64,000 bases of DNA from Perognathus longimembris pacificus (GCF_023159225.1 NC_063175.1:3560255-3624254), one strand, 5' to 3'. Shown: positions 1 to 12,452, counted from the first letter of the stretch. Made by a program: numbers and translations. Notes: a model not told the origin generated them from the letters alone.

Positions 1-99
1 CAGGACTGTAACAAAAAACAAAAACAAAAAATCAAATAAATAGCACCAATACTGATGTCATAGTCTGTGCTTAATACAAAAATTTTAAAGTACCTGATG

Positions 100-395
100 T
101 TGAGGTCAGCTGTCCCCTCTTCCGCCTTTAACAGGAAGAGAAGCCCTTTGCTCCTGGGGCGAGTACGTGTGCAATGGCCGGGGAACCCCACATGCGAACT
201 TGAGGCTCACCCGGGACCCCTGCTCCCGCATCTAAACCCTACCGGCCGGGGGGATGTGAGAGAGTGAGTATGGATCCCACACGGAAGAGATAGATAAGCC
301 CAGGACCCCTCCCCACGTGGATGGGGAGGGATAGAGCGAAGCACGGCAACCTGACACCTAGGAGCTCAATATCCAGTGAGTGGCACCGGAAAGTA
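100..395. other. GC-rich segment of unknown origin
   Basis: About 300 bp with several CpGs (CCGGCCGGGG near 242) sits abruptly in AT-rich DNA. I recognise no repeat family, no TSD is convincing, and no open frame of note is present. It could be an old LTR or L1 5' fragment. Confidence 0.35.
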
Positions 396-832
396 TACTA
401 ACTTCCTAAATTCCCATTTCTATCAACAGTTCTTTATGTGTCCTGGCTTTACAAATGATTTCCTAACCCACTGAATCCTATTTTTCAGATTATTTGTACA
501 AAGAGTATGAATCTAATTCATACTCCAGCCACTAATAAGCACCATAAGGCTAAAATAAGTCAGAAGAACCCTAGAATAGTTTTAAGGTAAAAGCCCACTC
601 CCAGATGTAAATTCAGCCACCTCATAATCCAGAAGTAAACATGACTCATCTTTCTACATGCATGATTCACCATGTATTACTTTGAATGGTTTTTAGTTAT
701 TTCCCTAATCTACCCTGAAGGGTAAATATTTTCTACCACTGAGCACAAGGAACTTTGTTTTCAAGACTTAGAAAACAATTTAAAAAGGAGAAGTGTTTCC
801 GAATATTTTCCAGAATGACAGCATGGTTGAAA

Positions 833-834
<2 letters not shown>

Positions 835-875
<41 letters not shown>
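835..875. repeat. (GT)n microsatellite
   Basis: An uninterrupted GT dinucleotide run of about 20 units. Confidence 0.97.
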
Positions 876-876
<1 letters not shown>

Positions 877-1278
877 ATCATCAAGTAGGCAACATAGGGG
901 CTAGAGGTGTTATTCAAAGGTATAAGTGCTTGTCTAGCATGGCCAATCCATAAAGTTTGATCTCCAGTACTGAAGGAAAAAAAGGAAGCAATGTATTTTT
1001 AATCATAGTACTCCGCAGTTAATGTTTTAGTAGTACCAAGTTCACCTGTAATACATCGGCAAAACTAGAAAACTTGAAGTAATTATGTCTTATGGATAAA
1101 TTTTAAACTAGTAGTGTTAAATCTATTATATGTAAGTAATGTCCATAAATTACACCTCATTACCATTCCAACGGGTATGGTAAAGCTGCAAAAAAAAAAG
1201 AAATGACATTTTCTAGGACAGCACACACTTCTCTCCCTCTCCTCCTCCTCTTCCCCCCACCCACCACAGTTGGCCTCT

Positions 1279-2640
1279 TTTTTTTTTTTTCCTATTTATT
1301 GTCAAAGTGATGTTCAGAGGGGTTACAGTTTCATACATTAGGCCATGGGTACATTTCTTGTACTGTTTGTTACCTCTTCCCTCATTCCCTCCTCCCCCTT
1401 TCCCTCTCCCCCCATGAGTTGTTCAGTTGGTTTACACCAAATGGTTTTGCAAGTATTGCTTTTGGAGTTGGTTGTCTTTTTATCCTTTGTCTCTTGATTT
1501 TGATATTCCCTTTCACTTCCCTAATTCTAACACCAGTATATACAGTATCCAGGGTATTCATCTGAGATACAGTGATAGCACGGGGACAACCACAGAAAGG
1601 GATACAGGAGGATCATCAATAGAAGCTACAGTTTCACATGGCATGTTGAAAGTAATTACAACAGTGATATAACAGTCGTTTCCATAACATGGAGTTCATT
1701 TCACTTAGCGTCATCTTATGTGTTCATAAGGGCATAACTATTGGGCTCTTGTGATCCTCTGCTGTGACTAGCCTAAACCTGTGCTAATTATTCCCTATGA
1801 GGGAAACCACAGAGTCCATGTTTCTTCGGGTCTGGCTCACTTCACTTAGTATAATTTTTTCCAAGTCCTTCCATTTCCTTACGAATGGGACAATGTCATT
1901 CTTTCTGATAGAGGCATAAAATTCCATGTGTATATGTACCATGTTTTCCTGATCCATTCATCTACTGAGGGGCATCTGGGTTGGTTCCATATTTTAGCTA
2001 TGACAAATTGTGCTGCGATGAACACTGTTGTGCTGGTGGCTTTAGTATGTTCTTGTTTGTGGTCTTTTGGGTAGATGCCCAAAAGTGGGGCTGCTGGGTC
2101 ACAGGGGAGCTCTATATTTAGCCTTCTGAGGAATCTCCATACCATTTTCCAGAGTGACTGAACTGGTTTATATTCCCACCAACAATGAAGTAGGGTTCCC
2201 TTTTGGCCATGTCCCCTCCAACATTTATTATTGTTAGTTTTCTTGATAAAGGACATTCTTACTGGGGTGAGATGGAATCTCAATGTTTTTTTTTTGTTGT
2301 TGTTTTTATTTTTGCCAGTCCTAGGGCTTGAATTCAGGGCCTGAGCACTGTCCCTGGCTTCCTTTTGCTCAAGGCTAGCACTCTGCCACTTGAGCCACAG
2401 CGCCACTTCTGGCCATTTTCTATATGTGGTGCTGGGGAATTGAACCCAGGGCCTCATGTATACGAGGCAAGCACTCTTGCCACTAGGCCATATCCCCAGC
2501 CCCCTCAATGTTGTTTTGATTTGCATTTCTTTTATGGCCAGTGATGTAGAGCACTTTTTTCATATGTCTCTTGGCCATTCTCATTTCCTCATCAGAGAAG
2601 ACTCTTTTTAAGTCTTTAGCCCACTTGTTGAGGGCTTCTT
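1279..2640 (-). mobile_element. L1 3' part (ORF2 C-terminus and 3' UTR), reverse
   Basis: The minus strand reads from the ORF2 C-terminal region into a 3' UTR ending in a poly(A) seen as poly(T) near 1279. Typical ORF2 C-terminal peptides are visible on the minus strand, including [27 protein letters not shown] and CPSVDEWI. The copy is 5'-truncated and interrupted by a SINE at 2288-2503 that carries its own target duplication, so it is dead as a coding element. Confidence 0.88.
2288..2503 (-). mobile_element. IDL-Geo-like dimeric SINE (inside L1)
   Basis: A full-length dimer on the minus strand: ID-like left monomer (pol III A box in the GCCTAGTGG region), right monomer with TGGCTCAAGTGG, and a poly(A) tail. 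A target duplication CTCAATGTT flanks it at 2279-2287 and 2504-2512, dating it after the L1. Confidence 0.9.
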
Positions 2641-2778
2641 CTCTTGAATATCATAAATCTATAATATAGGTCCTCCCCAAACAACACAACAATGCTGTAT
2701 ACTTTGTTTTTCAAAGTTCTTTCCTCAGCCAGCAAAACCTTTAGAAATAACACATACTAGAGCCAATAGTACATAAAT

Positions 2779-2993
2779 ATTGTTATGTTTTGTTTTGTTT
2801 TTTGCCAGTCCTGGGCCATGAACTCAGGGCCTGAGCACTGTCCCTGGCTTCTTTTTGCTCAAGTCTAGCACTCTGCCACTTGAGCCACAGCGCCACTTCT
2901 GGCCGTTTTCTATATATGTGGTGCTGAGGAATCGAACCCAGGGCTTCATGTATCCGAGGCAAGCACTCTTGCCACTAAGCCATATTCCCAGCC
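2779..2993 (-). mobile_element. IDL-Geo-like dimeric SINE
   Basis: A full-length reverse copy flanked by CAATAGTACATAAAT (2764-2778) and CAATAGTTCATAAAT (2994-3008), a 15-bp duplication with one mismatch. Confidence 0.9.
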
Positions 2994-3008
2994 CAATAGT
3001 TCATAAAT

Positions 3009-4680
3009 CTATATGCTTCAGGTTTGTAAAGTTTCCTAATTTTCCTAATCCTAACTAAAATTCAAGAGAACATTATTAGCAAGGTCAAAGCTACAGAAAT
3101 CTCATTGAAATAAAAAAGGGCTATTTAGCCACTGTCACCCTTCAGTGTGCCATGATGAAATCAAGACAGTGCCATAGTTCTGTTTAAAAGGTTATTTCTG
3201 CTGCATAAACAATTTCAACAGCCTCACATGCTGCCTGCTCTGTTATCACTTAACAACTCCTGCAAGAGAAAGATCTTCCAGTATTATCGAAAGGATGTCA
3301 GTTGGAAGAAGAAAAAATAAAGCACCAATTCACCAGTTTACTTAGTTGATAACATAGATGTGATCAGGAGAATTTCTCCACCCTGAAGCACATACTCAGG
3401 TTTTTCAAACAACTTTAATCTCTTTTGCATTTAGCTATCAGATGCAGCTCCGCGTTTCTTAGAAAGGAGTCGGATTGACTGGTATACACTACCTGTTTCA
3501 ATTTGGAAACCACCTAGTTTTCCTGTACTAGTTGAAGTAGAACACAGGAAAGCCAAGTAGTAGTTATCTCCCAACTCTAGTCATCTGGTGGTACATCTGT
3601 AGAGGACCCTTGGGAAATGAGAAGCTGGGTAAATTCTCACTAGTGGCAATCAGAACACAGCTCCTGTTCCTGTCTGGCTTTATTCAGCATGGCATCCCCT
3701 GAGACCTCATAAGAGCTTCAAATATGCAGGAGGGGCTATACTCCTAGAGTGGTCTCCTTCCCAGCTTTGTGTTGACATCTGGCTGGGTAAAGAGAGAGAC
3801 TATAGAAGCAGTGCTCTCACCAACTGCACTGCTGCTGCCAGTACTGCCTATCACTCCAGATGGGGCTGCAGTTTTGGGAAACTTGAAGGCTGCAGCCATG
3901 TGTTATCACAAGCAGACACATTGAGCATACTGAGCTACTTCAACAAGAAGGACTCCGTCCAAGATCAACAGCAAGTCAATGAACCAATACTAGGGGCATT
4001 GAAAATATGAACCCTTTTTCACTCAGGCGCTGTTCTGAGAACCTGGGAACAACCTGTGAGTCTGTCAAGACACACCTTTCTAATGAAGGGAGAAATAAAA
4101 TAGCAACAGGATTTGTTCTCTTCAGCAAATCCTAGTCTCCGATAACTAAATAAGGGGAAATAAGTAAGGGCAATGCCAGAAAGGACAGAAGGGCAGTTGA
4201 TGGCTACTTTAGGAAAAGGCATGGAGAGACCAAAATAGACAGATGTATGGCAGAGTATTTTTAAGAAAGAACTCCAGAAAGGCTTTGTGTAAAAATAAGA
4301 GTATAATGAACCTGAGGGAAGCAGAACTTGGCTAATTATGTGATATAGACACGACAGACCCTCACACCACACATTGCTCTGCACATTCTTAAATCATTTT
4401 GCCAACCCTCAAGTTGCTTTAGAAAACAAAGCAAGAATAAATTATGAGACAGCTTAGATGCTAGGTTATTAGACAGTCAGGAATCAGCAGAAATTTTAGC
4501 AGTCACAAATCCCAACCAAAATCTCTAGTTGTAATCTAAAAATTATTTCCTAAGGGCTTCTTTCAGATCTTTAACGAAGATTGAACATTATCATTCAAAG
4601 CACCTTTAAAATTCTCAATATAATTAGACATCCTGTTAAGCCAGAGAATGCCACATACTTTGTTTCCATTCTCTTGAAAC
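3009..4680. other. Unassigned presumed intronic sequence
   Basis: Largely unique-looking AT-rich sequence without a repeat I recognise. A 121-codon minus-strand open frame at 4019-4384 has no recognisable domain and is most likely chance. Confidence 0.5.
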
Positions 4681-4682
4681 TC

Positions 4683-5075
4683 ATTATGGTTTGAATTATG
4701 CTCTCCCCAAATAGTTAGGTGACCTTATTTGGAAAAAGGACTTTTACAGGTAACCATGTTAAAATGAAGTTAAGGTGGGCCCTAAGCCAATATAATGGAA
4801 GTCTTTATAAATGACGGGAAATCTGGATCAACCAGTATGCGCACATGAGCACACACACCCCATATGAAGATGAAAGCAGAAATCGTAGGTAATGCCATCC
4901 ATAAGCCAAGGAACCACAAATATTGAAGGCACATTTACCAGAAGGTATAGAAGTATGCACCACCCCTGCTTGAGCTCCTAGTCTCTAGAATACTAACATG
5001 GTAACATGGTGTTGTTTAACCCACCCAGTCTTTGATACTTCATTACTGCAGCCCTAGCAAGCTAATATACTCATG
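4683..5075 (+). mobile_element. MLT1-like MaLR LTR
   Basis: Diagnostic segments of the MaLR MLT1 family are readable in order: a GGTTTGAATTATG start, GTGACCTTATTTGGAAA, GGTGGGCCCTAA-CCAATAT, AAGCCAAGGA and the 3' end CACCCAGTCTTTGATACTT followed by CAGCCCTAGCAAGCTAATA. It is heavily diverged, as expected for an ancient mammalian LTR. Confidence 0.8.
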
Positions 5076-5103
5076 AACCCTAACAATAAAATACAGAGTA
5101 GAG

Positions 5104-5310
5104 GGCTGGGAATATGACCTAGTAGTAGAGTGCTTGCCTTGTATACGTGAAGCTCTGGGTTCAATTCCTCAGCACCACATATATGGAAAAAGCCAGAAGT
5201 GTTACTGTGGCTCAAGTAGTAAGTAGAGTGCTAGTCTTGAGCAAAATGAAGCCAGGGACAGTGCTCAGGTCCCGAGTTCAAGGCCCAGGACTGGCAAAAA
5301 AGAAAGAAAG
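5104..5310 (+). mobile_element. IDL-Geo-like dimeric SINE
   Basis: Full-length forward copy with an A-rich (AAAGAAAG) tail, flanked by AAATACAGAGTAG (left) and AAATACAGAGCAG (right, from 5311). A 193-codon open frame that begins inside it is chance. Confidence 0.88.
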
Positions 5311-8040
5311 AAATACAGAGCAGGCAGCAAGCAGGTGCGGGAAGGGCACCATCTCTTTCCAAGCTTTATACTCCAAGTCTTGGGGAGGAGGCAGAAGGAA
5401 GCCCGAGGGGGGAAGGGGGGCAGAGAGAAAGCTCACACACCAGGAGAAAGGAGGCTGCTCTTCCTGGCAGGCCAAGCCAAGCATTGTTCTTTTGTCTTCA
5501 AGTCAAGCTCTGCTGTCTTCCCCAAGAGAGATACAGCAATTCCCTGAAGACCTAAGCAGGACACCAGTTGTGCTTGAAGCTGCCCTGTCCTATCCTGCCT
5601 CCCACCCCTTAGCTGGAGAAATGACATTTATCACATATCGGATGTGGGGGGTGGGGGGCGGATTAAAAAAAAAAAAGAAATACAAAAGGGTAACTCAAAA
5701 GGACAATGGAAATGGATTGATGAGATGACAGGATATGAAGAGGTCAAATTTTTGGAAGAAAAATGGATGGAGGAGCAGGTAATAAAACAAGTGGGCAAAA
5801 CAAAACCCAACTTCTGCACATACCTATATGTAACCCCAGGTACTCAGAAGGCTAAGGTGAGAGGATCATTGGATTTTACAAATTTGAGACCTAGAAAGCA
5901 TAGTGAGATTCATTTTAAAACAAGAGCAACAACATGAAACACCAACTCCAAATTGGTAGAGACATGTTAGAGGAACACAGGAACAAAATAAAAAAGCTCT
6001 TTGTGGCTAAAACTAGAATGATTTGGACAGCATAGCATAGCAATATGGTATAATATAGTTATAACCAGGGTATAAAATAAAAACCATGAGTCTACTTCAG
6101 TATAAATGACTTACTAGATGAACTTACAAATTTCTTCTGTGAAATTCCATCCTCATCTCAACAAGGAGACTTTACAACTAAATATGATATAGTGGTAACC
6201 TGGACTCTGAGACAGGAAAACAAGAGAAATCTATCTACACTATTTAGGCTATGGACTCTGGTTACAAATAATATATTAATATGGCTCACTGACAAATATG
6301 ACAAAGATGATAACAATGGAAGCTCAAGTGCAGGCTATATGGGAACTTTATACTATATTTTCTGCAAAACAAACTATCTTAAAAATACAAAAACATTAAA
6401 AAGTAATAAACAGAAGAGAGATAGCTAACTTACAAATCAAGCTAAGAGTAAGCACAGGAAACATCATCAACAGAAAACAAGATGAATCACTTTCCAGAAA
6501 TCCATGAAGGTTTCAAGAGCTACTCACCCTTTATTCCCCAGTTTCCAGATCACTGGTTACTTACATGTTCCTCTCTTAGGAATGTATATGGGGACTGGGG
6601 AAAGCTATAACTACTGATACCTGGAATCTCCTATCTGATTGCACATTGTGAAAGCCACCCTGCACTTAAGTCCAGCTCCTGCACAGAGCAGTTACAGTTA
6701 GCTGGAACTACTAGATATAAACAAGTGGCCAACAAATACCACACATCTGAGGAGAGATTACTGTAAAAAGCAGTAATTAAAACAAATAAGCCATTTGTTG
6801 GAATGAATAAGCAATGCAAATAAGTTTCATAAACACCATAATATTGTCAGATGCAAGAGAAAACATTGCATCCATGAAATTGCAATAGGGCACTAAAAAA
6901 ACGAACATTTGAGAATAAGAGCTCTTAGAAATTAAAATATAATAGAAAATTTGTAAAGCCTCTATTAGAAGGCTTTGAAATGTAGAAACCATATGTAGAA
7001 ACCTGTTAAGTCTAGCAAGGATAAATAAACGAGCAAAAGGAGGTGACAAAAAATCAAAGTTACCCTCCAAAAGAACCCCAAACCCCAAGTATCTGATTCA
7101 TAGGGTCTTTAGAGAACAGAAACAGAAACAAAAGAGGAAGGAATAGAAAAAAAAATACAAGAATATTTCCCAGAATCAGAAACATGGTTTTCCAAATTGA
7201 AAGTTCCCACAGAATGCCCTGTTCCAGATACCTGGTTCTACTGTAGATTCCACCAAAAGTAATCACAACAGAAAAATGGTTTATAGAGCTTCTGTAATAG
7301 CAATGACTTCAGAAATGCTGCATACATATGGCTACACCAAGTAGGACACATACCAGGCTCTCAATCAGAGATACAGCACTCAATGCCAGCTCCTTCCCCA
7401 ACTTCATAAGGATACACAGCAGCTGACCCTACATGTGTGGAGAAGCCTCACCAAGCCAGTCTAGCACCTATATTCTGAGTGTTTTTATGCCCTCTATCCT
7501 GCAGAGATTCTGGTGACATACTTACCTATTAGCCAGGTGCAGAGAACAAGGCCAGGAATGAAAGTTCACTGTAAAGCCAGGTGAGGCAGGTACTTTCCTA
7601 ATATTCCATTCAGTCCCTGACCTTGTCTTGTCCAAAGATAGGATAGCAAATCACAAACCAACACACTTTATCAACAGAAGGTAGTTTGAAGAGATACTTT
7701 TAAATGAGATAAAGTGCAGGTGCTTATAAAAACGTGGGAGGAAAGGATAGGAGGAGAAAAAAATTAAAAGGGCTCAAAATTCTAAGAATAAACTATTTCC
7801 ATCTTAGTAGTCTATAGGTAACATATCAATGATGGGTGGTAGTGAGATTCTAAGGCCTGTAAGATCTTAATGAGTTTATGTCCTATGAATCTTTTCTGGA
7901 AAAGCTGCTGGAATAGTGCTCTATCAAGAAAAAAGAGAGCAGCAAGAAGAAGGAAGACCCCAGATCTAGGGCAAGGGCCCAACACAAGAGAAATGACTAA
8001 AATTCAGGACAAGGTAAAGATTGTATTCAGAAAAATGGGG
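5311..8040. other. Unassigned presumed intronic sequence with an old B1
   Basis: Apart from a B1-like element at 5815-5935 I see no gene or clear repeat. Short G-rich and A-rich tracts occur near 5644-5680. Several 60-100-codon frames here show no domains. Confidence 0.45.
5815..5935 (+). mobile_element. Old B1-like (7SL-derived) SINE
   Basis: Readable B1 segments are ACCTATATGTAACCCCAGGTACTC, GAGAGGATC and a GAG-CATAGTGAGA stretch, then an A-rich tail. It is diverged. Confidence 0.55.
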
Positions 8041-8043
8041 AGC

Positions 8044-8265
8044 TTGCTGGGCACTGGTGGCTCAGGAGGCTGAGAACTGAGGATTGCAATTTGAAGCCAG
8101 CCGTGACAGGAAAGTTGTGAAGACTCATATCTCCAATTAACCACCAGAAAACTGGAAACAGAGCTGTGGCTCAAAATGGTGGAGCATCAGCCTGGATCGA
8201 AAAGCTCAAGGAGAGCCCCCAGGTTGAGTTCAAGCCTCATGGTCAACAGAAAAACAAAAAAGAAA
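8044..8265 (+). mobile_element. B1-headed composite SINE
   Basis: A left B1-like arm (GGGCACTGGTGGCTCAGGAGGCTGAG), a middle CTCATATCTCCAATTAACCA segment and an ID-like right arm (CTGTGGCTCAAAATGGTGGAG). Moderately diverged. Confidence 0.8.
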
Positions 8266-8477
8266 GCTGGGATTCATGCTCCAAAATGAAAGCCAACAGT
8301 TGTTGACTCACAAAATGTAAACTGAAAACTTGGGGATGTAAAATATTATAATTACATTAGAAGGTTATTATAAGAAAATGTATGTCACATGAGGATTATG
8401 AAAAAGACAAATCCTTCTGTCTAGTGGAATCTCTGCAAAGAATGTTTAAAATGGAATGACATGGAAGGCTAAAATCC

Positions 8478-8710
8478 AAAGAGCCTTTGGCTCACATCTA
8501 TAATCTTAGCTACTCAGGAGGTTGAGATCTGAAAACCATAGTTTGAATCCAGCCTAGGCAAACTTAGACTCTTATCTCCAATTAATCAGCCAATAGCTAA
8601 GAAGTGGGATGTGGCTCAACCGATACAGCAGCACTAGCCTTGAGCACAAAATCTAAAGAGCATAAGGCCCTACGTTTAAGCCCCCATAGTGCACAAAAAC
8701 AACAAAGAAA
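8478..8710 (+). mobile_element. B1-headed composite SINE
   Basis: The CTCACATCTATAATCTTAGC and TACTCAGGAGGTTGAGATCT B1 arm is followed by CTCCAATTAATCAGC and a right arm GTGGCTCAACCGATA. Old copy with an A-rich tail. Confidence 0.78.
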
Positions 8711-8839
8711 AAAAGCAAAACTCATAAAAAATAGGCAAAATAAGGATGTTATTCCTAGAACACAGTAATCAGTAGTGAGGAAGAGGACTAGTTATGTTCA
8801 CTCTAAACCTCGTAATACTATTTAAATATTTCAATATGG

Positions 8840-9046
8840 GGGGAGGGGTCGGTCATGGAGCTTGAACTGAGGGGAAGGCTAGCTCTCTACCACTTTGAGC
8901 CACATCACCCCTTCCGGTTTTCTGGTGGATAATTGGAGATGAGTCTCATGACTTTCCTGCCTGGGCTGGCTATGAACCACAATCCTCAAATCTCTGCCTC
9001 CTGAGCAGCTAGAATTACAGGCATGAGCCACTGGCACCTAGCTATA
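8840..9046 (-). mobile_element. B1-headed composite SINE
   Basis: Reverse copy: the right arm (CTCTACCACTTTGAGCCACA) comes first on the plus strand, then AATTGGAGATGAGTCTCATG and the B1 arm ending near GAATTACAGGCATGAGCCA. Confidence 0.85.
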
Positions 9047-9214
9047 TTTTCACAATTTTGAACATGAAAAGCTACAATCATTCACAAGAATAAAAATTAT
9101 TAGGGAAAGAAAGAATACTCAGCATTAGCATTTGTGGTCAATTTGAGCTTTAGGTATGTTTCACTGATCAGATGAAATGAACCAGCATATTAAACACAGC
9201 GAAGTTCCTGTTCA

Positions 9215-9360
9215 GTTAGGAATGCCTGTAAATTCAGGGGGCTCTGACCATCACAATTTGATGCCAGCCCAGGCATAAAAGTCTGTGAGATTCTTATCTC
9301 TAAATGACCAGTAAAAAGCTAGAAGTGCAGCTGTGGTTCAAGCAGTAGAGTTCCAACTTT
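9215..9360 (+). mobile_element. B1-headed composite SINE (fragment)
   Basis: Partial forward copy recognisable by TGCCTGTAAATTCAG, the TGAGATTCTTATCTCTAA middle and the CTGTGGTTCAAGCAGTAGAG right arm. Confidence 0.65.
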
Positions 9361-9913
9361 GGTAGGAATTTTATCCTATTCATTCACTTGGGACAGTGAA
9401 AATGTTAACACAAAAAAGTCCTTTTCCATTTTGTGGGATAGGATACTAGTGAAAAAATTTAGCCAACATTCAGCAGGACCACATTCAGAAGACTCAAAAG
9501 AAATCTGCTACCATGATAACAGGAATATTATATCTTTTGATGCAGAACTTACAACTTCCATGAATGGCAACTCCTTTGTATAACTATTTAAAGATAAAAA
9601 TGAAATTTACAAACTTTGAGTACTTTTATAATCTAACATAACTGGCACCCATTTATGAAAGTCAGTTTGTAGAGAAATGTTAATTCGAGGCTTATTATTA
9701 TAGACTTATTAATTAGAATTTTAAACATTTTTTTCTTTTAGTAATGTACTCACCTGCATCGTACTAGATACAAGGATAAAACGCTACAAATTTACATAGC
9801 CATTGATGAAATGATGGAAAAAATCACAAGGCTTTTAGAAACACATGTAGTATATGCAAAATTGTTAACTTTGGCACTATGACAATAAATGTAATAGGTC
9901 AAGGAAGAAATTT

Positions 9914-10162
9914 TTGCCAGTTTTGGGGCTTGAACTCAGGGTCTGAGTGCTGACCCTGACTTCTTTTGTTCAAAGCTAGCACTCTACCACTTTGGGTCAC
10001 AACTGCACTTCCAGTTTTTGATTGGTTACTTGGAGGTAAGAGTCTCATAGGGACTTTTCTTCCTGGGCTGGCTTCAAAGAAGAGCTCAGATCTCAGATCT
10101 TCAGGTCTCAGCTTCCTCAGTAGCTAGGATTAATAGTGGCATGGGCCACCAGCTCCCAGCTA
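9914..10162 (-). mobile_element. B1-headed composite SINE
   Basis: Reverse full-length copy: GGGGCTTGAACTCAGGG at the right arm, AGCACTCTACCACTTTGGGT, then the B1 arm with CTCAGTAGCTAGGATTAATA. Confidence 0.85.
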
Positions 10163-10596
10163 AGGAAGAAAATTTAAGCAAGCACACAAAATGATTTGAA
10201 ATATATATATTTAAAATTCAATATACTCTCCACTAAAAATGTAAACAGAAGCTTTCTCCAACCTAATTCGTTTGCCTTCTCATTTTTAGTCATTTAGTGT
10301 TCTTTTCCCAATCCCTCCTGTTTTGAAGCTGCTTTACATAAAAGGAAATACTACTTCTGAGCAAGAAAGCTGTGCAATTCACCTTTTATCCTTGCCCTAT
10401 GATTCAACTCTGACATCTCTGGTTTCCTTGGAGCTCCAATCTCCTGCTGACCTCTGGACCGCTGGGTAGTTACATATCAACATATGTTCTCACTTAATCC
10501 CCCAAACTAGCCAGTCAGGTATTGAGGTACTGTCATCTCCATGTTACAAAAGAGGAGACAACTGAAGAAACTATGTATCAAAAGTATGTTCACAGC

Positions 10597-10775
10597 CTTG
10601 CTGGTGGCTCATGCCTGTAATTCAAGCTACTCAGGAAGCTGAGATCTGAGGATCATGGTTCAAAGTCAGCCCAGGCAGACTCTTATCTCCAATAAACTAT
10701 TCAAAAAATCCAGAAGTGGCACTGTGGCTCAACTGGCAGGCCTGGAGTTCAAGCCCCAAGACTGGCCAAAAAAAA
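10597..10775 (+). mobile_element. B1-headed composite SINE with Geo-like right end
   Basis: Forward copy: GGTGGCTCATGCCTGTAATT, then CTCTTATCTCCAATAAACT, then AGAAGTGGCACTGTGGCTCA, ending in AAGACTGGCC. The end resembles the right monomer of the dimeric ID SINE unusually closely; the right arm is internally shortened. Confidence 0.82.
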
Positions 10776-11610
10776 GTATATTCACACATTAACAGAATTA
10801 ATGTTGAGAAGAATCACATGATCACCTCAACAGATGCAGAAAAGGCCTTCAACCAAATTCAACATCCTTTTATGACAAAAGCTCTGGAAATGCTAGAATA
10901 CAAGAAATATACCTCAACATAATAAAGGCTATGACAAACCCACAGTCAACATCATACTCAATGGTGAAACACAAACTATTTCCTCTAAAATCAGGAAAGA
11001 CAATATAATATTTGAATTCCTACCCAGAGCAATAAAGGCAAGTGAAAGATACTAAAGGGAACCAAACAGGAAAAAAGAAGTCAAATGTATCCCTATTTGC
11101 AGATGGCATGCTCCTATATCTAAAAGACCCTAGAGAGTCTACCCCCAAGCTTGTAGATCAATAACTTTGGCAAAAAAGCAAGATACAAAGTTAACCTACA
11201 AAAAATCAGTAGCTTTTTATATACCAACAATGTGCAGACAGAGAAAGCAATCATGAAAACAATTCCATTTGCAATAGTACCCCTCCCCAACATAAATTAT
11301 CCAGGAATAAATCTGATAATGGAAGTGAAGGACCTGTATAGCAAAACCTACAAAAATCTTAAGAAATCAAAGAAGATACCATGGAGTGGAAAGCCCTCCT
11401 ATGTTCATGATTAGCAACATTAATATTGTGAAAATGGCCATACTGCCTAAGGCAATCTATAAATTCAATATAAAACCCATCAAAACTCCAATGTCATTCT
11501 TCACCAAGATAGAGAAAACAATCCCCAAATCCATAGGGAGCCACAAAATATCCCTAAAAGCCAAAGAAAATCTGGGCCAAAAAAGTGAAAGAAAAAAAAA
11601 GCAATGCTGG

Positions 11611-11819
11611 TGGGGCTGGGGATATAGCCTAGTGGCAAGAGTGCCTGCCTCGGATACACGAGGCCCTACGTTTGATTCCCCAGCACCACATATACAGAAA
11701 AAAACGGCCAGAAGCGGCGCTGTGGCTCACGTGGCAGAGTGCTAGCCTTGAGCGGGAAGAAGCCAGGGACAGTGCTCAGGCCCTGAGTCCAAGGCCCAGG
11801 ACTGGCCAAAAAAAAAAAA
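11611..11819 (+). mobile_element. IDL-Geo-like dimeric SINE nested in L1
   Basis: Full-length, CpG-retaining copy flanked by GCAATGCTGG at 11601-11610 and 11820-11829. It belongs to the GATATAGCCTAG / CTCGGATACACGAGG variant. Confidence 0.93.
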
Positions 11820-12452
11820 GCAATGCTGGAGGTAACACAATTCCAGACCTGAGCTTTACACAACTATAACAACAAAAACAATTTGGTACTGGCATAAAAA
11901 TAGGCCTGAAGACCAGTGCAATGGACTGGAAGACCCATAAATAAAACCATATTCTTAGAGTCATCTGATATTTGACAAGGAAGCCAAAAACCTATATTGG
12001 AAGAAAGGCAAGCCTGTTAAACAAATGATGTTGGGAAAAGTATACCTCCATATGTAGAAGACTGGATGTCTCCTCACACTAAAATCAACTCGAAATGATC
12101 AACAACCTCAATGTCAGACCTGAAACCTTGAAATTACTACAGGAAGAGTAGGAAAAACATCAAAACTTAGGCAGGAACTTTCTGAAGAGTTCCAGGTACT
12201 CAGTATAAATTAGAGACTTGACAAATGGGATTGCATCAGTCTCTGCATAGTAAAGTTAACAACAACAACAAAAACCAAACCAAAACAACAACAAAAACAG
12301 CTAACAAATTGGGAGAATACCGGCTATGCAGCCGACAAGAGCCTAGTATCCAGAACATGCCAGGAGCTCAAGAAATTAACACTCCCCACAAATCAGTAAT
12401 CCAAGTAATAAGTGGGCAAAGGAGCTAAGTACAGACTTCTCAAAAGCAGCAA

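Noticed and set aside
1879..2526. 215-codon minus-strand open frame
   Set aside because: It is an L1 ORF2 C-terminal remnant fused by chance to the translated SINE inserted in it, not a host gene.
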